Of a stretch of DNA of 64,000 bases, positions 8,901 through 16,700 are shown piece by piece (position 1 is the first letter of the stretch; each line of letters opens with the position of its first letter). The stretch spans positions 682,001 to 746,000 of the forward strand of contig NZ_QJRY01000001.1 in the NCBI RefSeq assembly GCF_003205195.1. The letters run 5' to 3'. Both the position numbers and the translations under genes were made by a program. The stretch is from Peteryoungia wuzhouensis (GTDB taxonomy: Bacteria; Pseudomonadota; Alphaproteobacteria; Rhizobiales; Rhizobiaceae). Below the pieces are notes generated by a model, which worked only from the letters and a program-made list of their open reading frames with translations, had not been told where the DNA came from and made no database searches.

Positions 8901-11900
8901 ATCTGCGCCGTGGTGAGTTCCGCCACCTGGGCCGGGGTCAGGCCGCTCAGCTGCGTTGTCGACAGGCCGCCGACGCCACCGGCGCTGAAGGCCGCGAGCT
9001 GGTCGGCAGAGAGAGCCCCAATCAACTGCGACGTCATTCCTGTGACGGCGCTGGAGCTGATTGCCGCGATATCGGCCGTCGAGAACACGGCAATGTCGTC
9101 TGTGCCGAGGGCCGCAATCTGCTTGGAACTCAGAGCGGCCACCTGGGCCGGCGTCAAGGCCTCAACCTGCGCCGTGCTCAAGGCCACGATCTGCGCGGTG
9201 GAGAGGCCACTGATGCCGCCGGCTGTGAGTGCCGTCACCTGGCCCGTGGAAAGAAGAGCGATCTTGTCGGTGCTGAGCACCGCGATCTGAGACGACGAGA
9301 GGGCTGCAATCTGCGATGAGGTCAAGGCGGCGATCTGGCCGGAGGTCAAAGCCGCAACCTGCTGGGTCCGAAGCCCGCCGATGCCTGTCGCCGTCAGTGC
9401 GGCCACCTGTGCGCTCGACAGCGACGCGACGACGCTCGGAGACAAACCACCGATCGCGACGGATCCGAGGGCTGCGATATCCGCAGTCGAGAAGGTCGCA
9501 ATGTCCTGGCTGGTCAGCATGGCCAGCTGTCCAGAGCTCAGCGAACCCACCTGGCTGCTGGTCAGCGCTTCCACCTGGCTGGAGCTCAGCGCATCGATCT
9601 GACTCGAGGACAGGCCGGCCACGGTGCCGACGCCGAGGGCTGCGACCTGGCTGGTCGACAGCGTCGCGATGGTGGCGCTGGCGATCGCACCAATCTGCGC
9701 GGACGTCAGTGCCGCGATCTGGTTCGTGCTCATCGCACCAAACTGCCCGACATCGATCGCCGCTACCTGCTTGGTGCTCATGCCGACAATGCTGGCCTTG
9801 GTCAAAGCCGCCACCTGGGCCGGGGTCAAGGCAGCGATCACGGCCGTCGATAGACCGGAAATGGCTCCGGAGCCGATCGCGGCGATATCCTTCGTGGCGA
9901 AGGTCGCGATGTCATCGGTGCCGAGTATCGCAAGCTGGGTCGAGCTCAGCGTTGCCACCTGATTGGCACCGAGAGCCTCAAACTGAGCGGTGGTCATGGC
10001 ATCGAGTTGCTTGGTCGAGAGGCCGGTGATGGCACTTGTGCTCAACGCCTCGACCTGAGCCGTGGACAGGGAGGCGATAACGGTGGGTGTGAGGCCGCCC
10101 ACTGCCGCAGCGCCTATCGCCGCGATTTCCTTGGTCGAGAAAGTCGCGAGATCGTCAGGCCCCAGGGCCGCCAACTGGTCCGACGTCAAGGCTGCAACCT
10201 GCATGGTCGTCAGGGCTTCAGCCTGGCCGGACGTCAAAGCCGCAATCTGAGCCGTGTTGAGCGCAGCCACAGCTGCGGTGTTCAGCGATGCGATCTGGAG
10301 TGTCGAGAGCCCCGCGATCGTACCCGTTGCCAGGGCGCCAATCTGCACCGTGCCGAGGGCTGCCATCTGCTTGCTGGTCAAGGCGGCGATCTGGTTCGAT
10401 CCGAGGGCGGAGACCTGATTTGTCGTCAGCGCCGCAATCGTGCTGCCGCTCAATGCAGCAACCTGCTCGGTGGACAAGGAGGCGATTACCGCAGCTGAAA
10501 GGCCTGCTATCGCAGACGGAGTGATCGCGGCAATGTCCTTGGTTGAGAAGACGGCCAGATCATTCGAATCGAGGGCTTCCAGCTGTGTGGAACTGAGATA
10601 GACGACCTGAACATTCGAAAGGGCTGCCACCTGGTCGGTGCTGAGTGCTGCAATCTGTGCGGATGTGAGGCCGCCGATGCCGGCGCTGCTGAGCGAGAGG
10701 ACCTGGGAAGTCGTCAGGTTGGCGATGTTCGCGGTCGATAGCGCTGCAATTTGCTTTGAACCCAAGGCAGCGATCTGCTTTGTCGTCAGCGCGGCAACCT
10801 GATCGGAGGTCATGACCTCAATCAGTTCGAGCGGCAGCTTTGCCATTGCTGCGACGTTGAGGGCCAAGACCTGCGCCGTCGAGAGAGATTGAAAGCCTTC
10901 TTTGGTGAGGCCCGCGATGGCATCACTCGTCAAGGCGGCGATCTCCAGTGTGGTGAAGGTCGCGAGATCATCCCCACCCAAGGCGGCCACTTGCGAAGAC
11001 TTGAGCGCCTTCACCTGTCTGTCTGTCAGGGCCTGCACCTGGTCTGTCGACAGGGCCCGTACCTGCTCTGCGGTCAAGCCACCAACACCCGCCACACTCA
11101 AAGCGGCGATCTGGTCGGTCGACAAGGTTGCAAGGGCTGTCTTGCTGATGGCTGCCACCTGAGCGGCGGTCAGAGCTGCAATCTGCCTGGTGGACAAGGC
11201 GCCCAGCTGGTTGGTTCCGAGCGCCTCGACCTGGCCGACGGACAAAGCGGCAATGGCGCCCACTGTCAGAGCGGCAAACTGTGTGGTCGGGAGCGCTGCG
11301 AGAATGCCGGTGTTGATACCGGTCACGGCCTGACCCGTGATTACAGCCATGTCCTCTTGCGAGAAGGTTGCAAGGTCGGCAGCGTCGAGCATACCGAGCT
11401 GGGCGGATGTCAGCGCCTTGACCTGGGCTGTCGTCAGCGCTTCAACCTGGGCGGTTGACAAGGCCTCGATCTGGTCGCTGGTCAGTCCGGGAATGCCGAC
11501 GGCGCTGAGGGCCGCGATCTGGTCGGTCGACAGCACGGCAATGGTTTCAGCACTCAGAGCTGCCAGTTGTCGCGCGTTCAAAAGCCTGATCTGGGATGTC
11601 GTCAAAGCCGACACCTGTGCGGTGTTCAAGACGGCGATTTGCGACGTTGAGAGGTTGATGACCGAACCGATATTGAGAGCAGCGATCTGCGCTGTCGTCA
11701 GAGCCGCGATGTGATCCGTGCTGAGCCCGGACATTGAGGCGCTAACCAGGGCTGCAATCTCAGCCGTCGAGAAGGTTGCGATGTCATCGGTCCCGAGCGC
11801 GCCCAATTGCTTGGTACTCAGGGCTTTCACCTGGTCTACCGTCAGAGCCGCAACCTGGCCGGTGGAGAGGGCATTGATCTGGTCCGTCGACAGGCTTGCC

Positions 11901-13474
11901 AGTGCCGAGGTCGAGAGGGCCATCATCTGTGCCGCCGATAGCGCAGCGATACCATTCAGGCTCAGGCCCAAGACCGACTTGTTGGTAATCGCCGCAATAT
12001 CAGCCGTGGACATGGTGGCAATGTCGTCGGAGCCGAGTGCTGCCAACTGGTCCGAGCGCAAGGCCCGGACTTGTGAGGAGGACAAAGCCTCCACCTGCGC
12101 GGTCGAGAGGGTGCGGACCAAAGTGCTGGACAGACCGGCGATCCCGGCCGTGGTGATGGCTGCGATCTGCGTTGCACTCAAGGCTGTGATATTGTTTGTC
12201 GTGAAGCCGATGATCTGGCGCGAGTTCATCGCGCCAATCTGGGAGGTGGATAGGACTGCAACCTGGGCAGAGGTCAAGGCGCCGATCTGCTTGGTGGTCA
12301 ATCCGGAAACGGCACCCGTATTCAAGGCCGTGATCTGGTCTGCGGTGAGCATCACCATGGTGTCGGTGGACAGGCCGACAACGGCCCTGCTGGTCAGCGC
12401 GGCAAAATCGTCCATCGAAAATGTGGCGATCGCGGCCGTCGAAAGTGCAGCGACCTGAGCTGAAGTCAGCGCCTTTACCTGGATAGTCGTCAGTGCCTCG
12501 GCCTGATCTGTCGTCAAAGCGCCGATCTGTACGGGCGTAAACCCTGCCACAGCGCTGGTCCCGAATGCTACGATCTGGTCGGTGGTGAGGCTTCCGAGAA
12601 CCGCCGTGGTTATGCCGGCCACGGTCCTGCTGGACAGCGCGGCAATTTCCGCTGTGGTGAATGTCGCCAAATCGTCTGCACCCATTGCACCGATCTGGGC
12701 CGCTGAGAGGGCCTTAACCTGGGTGATTGTCAAAGCCTCGACCTGGCTGGTCGACAGGACGCCGATCTGGAGCGTCGACAGACCGGCGATAGCATTGGTG
12801 CTGAGCGCGGCAACCTGAGCGGTGGTCAACGCGGCCACATTACCCGTCGACAACTGCACGACCTGCTTGCCCGAAAGGCCGGCTATCTGCTGCGCTGTCA
12901 ACGCTGCCGTCTGGTTCGAGGTCAGCGCGGCCAACTGACTGGTCGTCAACATGCTGATGCTGCCCGTATTCAAGGCAGCGATCTGGTCGGTGGACAAGAT
13001 GGCGATGGCTTCAGTCGACAAACCGACGATGGCTCGACTGTTGATGGCTGCCATATCAGCCGTCGAGAATGCGGCAATGTCTTCCGTGCCCAAGGCGGCA
13101 AGCTGTGCCGCCGTCAGCGAAGAGACCTGACCGGGAGTGAGCGCCGCCGCCTGCGCGCTCGAAAGGCCGGCGATCTGGCCGGGCGTCATTTTACCGATCA
13201 CATTGATATTGAGGTTTTCGATGTCGTACTGATCCAGCACCGCGAGCTGGTCGAGCGTCAGGCCGACGATCGCCGACTGCGAGATCGCCTTGAGCTGCTG
13301 GGTGCTCATCACATCGACGTCTTCAGTATCCAGCGCCGCGATCTGTCCCGACGACAAGACACCGATCTGCTGGGTGGTGAGCGAGGCCACATCTTCCGTC
13401 GACCAGGCCGCGACCTGCGTTGTTGTCGCGGCCCGGATCTGGTTGAGACTGAGGGAGGAAATCGTGGTGCTCAT
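5978..13474 (-). CDS. Giant Ser/Thr-rich octad-repeat protein 1 (about 2498 aa)
   Basis: A giant protein of unknown function, almost wholly tandem octads of pattern [ILV]-A-[AG]-L-[ST]-[ST]-x-[QA]. I see no cysteine after the preferred start and very few aromatic or charged residues. There is no typical signal peptide, no membrane segment, no RTX nonapeptide and no recognisable enzymatic domain. The frame runs on to 13756, but I choose the ATG at 13474 (MSTTISSLSLNQIR) because it aligns with the start of paralogue 2 (MTSIITSLTTTQIK) and the 94 residues before it are unlike the rest. The C-terminus ends with a non-repeat cap, SDQVAAVIAAYLAGGNA, matched in paralogue 2. A GT41 glycosyltransferase gene lies upstream of the pair. 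A glycosylated surface or secreted fibre is inferred. Confidence 0.85.
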   Translation of the reverse strand: MSTTISSLSLNQIRAATTTQVAAWSTEDVASLTTQQIGVLSSGQIAALDTEDVDVMSTQQLKAISQSAIVGLTLDQLAVLDQYDIENLNINVIGKMTPGQIAGLSSAQAAALTPGQVSSLTAAQLAALGTEDIAAFSTADMAAINSRAIVGLSTEAIAILSTDQIAALNTGSISMLTTSQLAALTSNQTAALTAQQIAGLSGKQVVQLSTGNVAALTTAQVAALSTNAIAGLSTLQIGVLSTSQVEALTITQVKALSAAQIGAMGADDLATFTTAEIAALSSRTVAGITTAVLGSLTTDQIVAFGTSAVAGFTPVQIGALTTDQAEALTTIQVKALTSAQVAALSTAAIATFSMDDFAALTSRAVVGLSTDTMVMLTADQITALNTGAVSGLTTKQIGALTSAQVAVLSTSQIGAMNSRQIIGFTTNNITALSATQIAAITTAGIAGLSSTLVRTLSTAQVEALSSSQVRALRSDQLAALGSDDIATMSTADIAAITNKSVLGLSLNGIAALSAAQMMALSTSALASLSTDQINALSTGQVAALTVDQVKALSTKQLGALGTDDIATFSTAEIAALVSASMSGLSTDHIAALTTAQIAALNIGSVINLSTSQIAVLNTAQVSALTTSQIRLLNARQLAALSAETIAVLSTDQIAALSAVGIPGLTSDQIEALSTAQVEALTTAQVKALTSAQLGMLDAADLATFSQEDMAVITGQAVTGINTGILAALPTTQFAALTVGAIAALSVGQVEALGTNQLGALSTRQIAALTAAQVAAISKTALATLSTDQIAALSVAGVGGLTAEQVRALSTDQVQALTDRQVKALKSSQVAALGGDDLATFTTLEIAALTSDAIAGLTKEGFQSLSTAQVLALNVAAMAKLPLELIEVMTSDQVAALTTKQIAALGSKQIAALSTANIANLTTSQVLSLSSAGIGGLTSAQIAALSTDQVAALSNVQVVYLSSTQLEALDSNDLAVFSTKDIAAITPSAIAGLSAAVIASLSTEQVAALSGSTIAALTTNQVSALGSNQIAALTSKQMAALGTVQIGALATGTIAGLSTLQIASLNTAAVAALNTAQIAALTSGQAEALTTMQVAALTSDQLAALGPDDLATFSTKEIAAIGAAAVGGLTPTVIASLSTAQVEALSTSAITGLSTKQLDAMTTAQFEALGANQVATLSSTQLAILGTDDIATFATKDIAAIGSGAISGLSTAVIAALTPAQVAALTKASIVGMSTKQVAAIDVGQFGAMSTNQIAALTSAQIGAIASATIATLSTSQVAALGVGTVAGLSSSQIDALSSSQVEALTSSQVGSLSSGQLAMLTSQDIATFSTADIAALGSVAIGGLSPSVVASLSSAQVAALTATGIGGLRTQQVAALTSGQIAALTSSQIAALSSSQIAVLSTDKIALLSTGQVTALTAGGISGLSTAQIVALSTAQVEALTPAQVAALSSKQIAALGTDDIAVFSTADIAAISSSAVTGMTSQLIGALSADQLAAFSAGGVGGLSTTQLSGLTPAQVAELTTAQIAALSSSQIAAITTTSIAAFSTTQIAAISAQGIAGLSTSLISVLSTGQIEALTTGQIGALSSRQLSALGTDDIAVLSTADIAAINTAAVAGLANGQIAALSAEQVMALSTGVIAGLSTAQIAALSVAQVDTLTTAQIAAFGSRQISALGTDDIAVLSTEQIAAISGTGVAGLTQTQIQALLSDQVEALTPAQIGALSSMQIAALGSEDYRVFSSADLAAIASGAISGIPTAVLAALTPDQISAFSAGSISGLSTLQINALGTQQIEAMKTDQIAALTTRQIAVFDSADLAALTTMQIAALGTAAVSALSTTQFAALSAGQVEALTTAQVAALTSGQIAVLGTDDLDMFSIADIAAISSSAVTGFSTDTIASLSTEQIAALGTGGISGLSTAQIAALSTLQVEALTTLQVAALGSRQIAALGTDDLAILSTAKIAALSTAGVAALSTAQVAALNIDQIEAFTSNQVAVLTSAQIAVLTINAIETFSTADMAAISSSAISGLSTGMIAAFSTNQIAALGATGIAGLSTAQINAMSIDQVEALTPKQVAALTSRQIAALGTDDLGVFSSADIAAISAGAMEGFSTAQIASLTPAQVGALSTAAVAGLSTTQLATLTSEQIDSLSTAQIAALTSRQIESLGTDDLGSFSTAQIAAISAAGIAGLTGTQMAALSVEQIGALSIPQIAALSSGALSGLSISDLEGFTAAEIAAISSSGIAGLSTDFIAGLTTSAVAALGTASVSGLSSAQVAALSVDQIAAFSTTQIAALSANGLAGLGTQDIAALSSADLAVIGVSAIKGLSTAVIAALSTGDIAGLSTGQIAGLTYNQVAALSTAQVAALSLAQIGAMGAVQAAGLGTDDIALLSTEKIAALSSSAIAGLSTQVIAALNTAQAEVLKPGQVAALTSAQVAALEREDLATFSAEDIAAFSASGISGLSTDDISHLSSNQLGALMDHQMGVMNSDQVAAVIAAYLAGGNA
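6060..13440 (-). repeat. 24-bp tandem array coding octads, in 408-bp and 240-bp modules
   Basis: About 310 copies of a 24-base unit, each coding one octad, diverged at DNA level but strict in length. Modules start at a marker octad of type LATFSTAE, in which Phe replaces the conserved Leu; it follows an octad ending in DD, and IAAISSKA and IAGLST octads come next. Reading marker to marker from the N-terminus gives 17, 10, 17, 10, 17, 17, 17, 17 and 10 octads for the modules I counted by hand. The 17-octad module (136 aa) looks like the 10-octad module (80 aa) plus seven extra octads. Confidence 0.85.
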
Positions 13475-13795
13475 ATACAAAATCCGTGATGCTATGTTGT
13501 CATCAAAATCATCGCCCGCGCCACAACGGCAGATCGCGCGTGTCCACCAATGGACAAGACTCTTAGGGAGCTGGGCTTGCCTGAGACTGGAGCGAGGACT
13601 TGCGGGCGCAAGACCGGCGCCCGGACACGCATAACGCGCTCTGAATGGGTGACGGAGGAGACCCCTGAGACGGCCTGATGCTGCCGGGTACGTGTCCGAC
13701 AAACCGCAGAAACGACAACGGCGCCTCCACAGGGAGACGCCGTTGTCGTTTGTCACGTGTCGTCGCGCGGCGCGGCCAAGGCCGCGCCGGATTTA
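13475..13795. other. Spacer between the two giant genes
   Basis: 321 bases between the stop of paralogue 2 and the preferred start of paralogue 1, both on the minus strand. It contains a terminator hairpin (13711-13750), so paralogue 1 probably has its own promoter here. I cannot pick a convincing -35/-10 pair. An open frame continuous with paralogue 1 crosses the region, but its translation lacks the repeat composition. Confidence 0.55.
13711..13750 (-). terminator. Terminator hairpin after giant gene 2
   Basis: AACGACAACGGCG (13711-13723) and CGCCGTTGTCGTT (13738-13750) form a perfect 13-bp stem with a 14-base loop, 45 bases past the stop at 13796. The T-run after it on the minus strand is short (GTTTCT). 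Confidence 0.65.
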
Positions 13796-16700
13796 TTAGA
13801 TCGCCTGGTAGGCGGCAATGATCGCCGTGATCTGGTCCGTGGTCATCGCACCGACTTGCGTGCCGGTGAAGGCTGCAAGCTGAGCGGACCCCAAGCTTGC
13901 AAAGTCTCCGGTTTCGAGACCGGTGATCGCCTTCGTGCTGATCGCTGCGATATCCGCGGTCGAGAAGGTCAGCAAGTCGGCCGTTGCCAGGGCTCTAAGA
14001 GCGGCGGAACCGAGAGCTGCAACCTGACCGGTGGTCAGAGCTTCAACCTGCGCCGTGCTGAAGGCGTCGATCTGCGCGGTTGTCAGAGCGTTGACCGCAG
14101 CCGTACCGAGAGCCGCAACCTGAGCGGTGGTCAGAGCAGCAACGCTTGCCGTGGTCAGAACCTTGACCTGATTGGAGGTGAGCGCAGCGGTCTGGGTCGT
14201 GGTCAGGCCCGCCACCTGGCCGGTGGTGAGGACGCCGATCTGGCCGCTGCCGAGCGCGGCGATCTGGGCGGTGGAAAGGCCCGCCGTCTGGGCCGTGGTC
14301 AGAGCTGCGACATTCGCGGTGGACAGACCAGCCAGAGCCTTGGTGCTGATCGCCGCGATGTCTGCCGACGAGAAGGTCGCCAAGTCATCGGTGCCGAAGG
14401 ATGCCAGAGCGGCGGAGCTCAGGCCTGCGATCTGCGTGGTCGTCAGGGCGTCGATCTGGGTCGTTGTGAGAACCCCAATCTGAGTGGAGCTCAGAGCAGA
14501 GATCTGCGCAGTTCCCAGGCCGGCCACCTGCGCAGTGGTCAGGGCCGCGATGCTCCCCGTGCTCAGAGCAGCAAACTGTGTTCCCTTCAGCCCTGAGAGC
14601 TGAGCGGTGGTCAAGGCTGCCGTCTGTGTCGTCGTCAGTGCGCCTAGCTGAGCCGTCGACAGGCTCGACAACTGGGTGGACGTCAGGCCGGCCAGTTGCG
14701 CGGTCGTCAGAGCAGCCACGTTGGCGGTCGACAGACCAGCAAGCGCCTTGGTGCTGATTGCCGCGATATCTGTCGATGCGAAGAGAGCAAGGTCATCAGT
14801 TCCCAGTGCGCCGATGGCAGCGGAGCCGAGCGAACCGATCTGCGTCGTCGTGAGGGCATCAACCTGGGCAGTCGTCAGAGCGGACACTTGAGCCGAAGTC
14901 AGAGTTGCAATGGCCTTGCTATTGAGGACCGCAACCTGGCCGGTCGTCAGCGCAGCGACATTCGCCGTGTTGAGCGCTGCGATCTGGGTTGAGCCAAGAC
15001 CACCCACCTGCGTGGTGGTCAGAGCGGCAACCTGACCGGTGGTCAGAGCGCCGAACTGCGTGGAGCTGAAAGCGGCGATCTGGGTCGACGAGAGCGAAGC
15101 GGCCTGTGCTGTCGTGAGACCAGCGACGTTAGCCGTCGACAGGCCGGCGATGCCCTTCGAGTTGATGGCGGCGATTTCAGCCGTCGAGAATGTCGCCAGA
15201 TCGTCCGTGCCAAGTGCAGCGATCGCCGCAGAACTCAGGCCGGCGATCTGGGTGCTTGTCAGCGCGTCGACCTGTGCCGTTGTCAATACAGCGACCTGGC
15301 CAGAACTCAAAGCCCCGAGCTGGGCAGAGCTCAGTGCTGCGACCTGAGCGGTCGACAGGATTGCGACGTTTGCAGTCGACAGACCCGAGATCGCTTTGGT
15401 GGAGATCGCGGCGACGTCGAGGCTGGAGAACAGGGCGATATCGTCCGTTCCGAGAGCGGCCAGATCTTCGGAGCCGAGAGCGGCAACCTGTGCCGGGGTC
15501 AGGGCTTCGACCTGAGCGGTCGTCATGGCGGTAAACTGCGCCGAGGACAGAGCACCGACGGCAGCAGAACCGAGGGCGCTGATCTGGGCCGTGGTCAGGA
15601 CAGCGAGGCTTGCGGTGCTGAGGCCACCCACCTGCTTCGAGCTCAGAGCACCAACCTGGCCCGTCGTCAGGCCAGCGGCCTGCGCGGTGGTCAGGGCACC
15701 CAGCTGCGCGGTGCTCAGTGCAGCCATCTGGGCCGTGGTCAGACCTGCGGTCTGTGCGGTTGTCAGGCTAGCAAGCGCCGCCGTGGTCAGGCCGGAGATA
15801 GCCTTGCTGCTGATGAGCGCGATGTCCGCCGAGTCGAAGGCAGCAAGGTCGTCCGTGCCAAGGGCGGCAATCGCTGCCGAGTTGAGACCGGCGATCTGGC
15901 CGGTGGACAGGGCTGCAATCTGGGCGGTCGTCAGGGCGGCCATCTGAGCGCTGCTCAGCGAAGCCATGGCCTTGGAGCTCAGGGCAACGATCGCTGCTGT
16001 GGTCAACGCGGCAAGATTTGCGGTGTTCAGGGCGGCGATCTGCGAGGAACCGAGACCGGCAACCTGCGTGGTCGTGAAGGCTGCAGCCTGGGCCGTGGTC
16101 AGCGCGCCGACCTGGGTCGAAGTCATAGAGCCAACCTGCGACGACGTGAGAGCCGCAACCTGGGCGGTGTCAAAGGAGCCGAGGGCTGCGGTGGTCAAAC
16201 CGGCGATGGCCTTGGAGCTCAGGGCAGCGACATCGTCGGTGGAGAAGGTGTCGATGTCATCGGCCATCAGAGCGCTGAGCTGAACCGAGTTCAGGAGGGC
16301 GAGCTGGCCGGTCCCGAAGCCGTTGATCTGTCCGGTATTGAAAACATCTATCTGTGCCGAAGACAGACCGGCGATCGCCTTGCTGCTGAGTGCACCGATC
16401 TGAGCGGTCGTCATGTTCTGCAGCTGGGTCGTGCCGAGCGCCGCAGCCTGGGTCGAGCCAAGGGCGGCGACCTGCGCGGTAGAGAGTACGGCAACGCTGC
16501 CGGTCGCAAGCGCACGTACCTGTGTCGTCGATAGGGCAGCAACCTGCGCAGAGCTCAGGGCTGCAGCCTGGGCCGTCGTCAGTGCAGCAACTGCTGCGGT
16601 CGAGAGACCGGCGACAGCCTTGGTGCTGATGGCGGCAATTTCTGCCGTGGAGAAGGTGGCGACATCGTCGGTGCCGAGAGCTGCCAGTGCTGCCGAACCG

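Noticed and set aside
6050..12818. Several long plus-strand open frames opposite giant gene 1, including one of 605 residues
   Set aside because: They are antisense shadows of the 24-bp repeats: the period keeps stops out of several frames at once. Their translations are odd, biased repeats and lack ribosome sites.
5978..13474. RTX-type calcium-binding adhesin
   Set aside because: There are no GGxGxDxUx nonapeptides and almost no Gly-Asp pairs; the unit is eight residues with Leu/Ile and Ser/Thr.
13475..13756. 94-residue N-terminal extension of giant protein 1
   Set aside because: It contains Cys, Trp and Arg-rich stretches unlike the rest, overlaps a terminator, and is absent from the paralogue.
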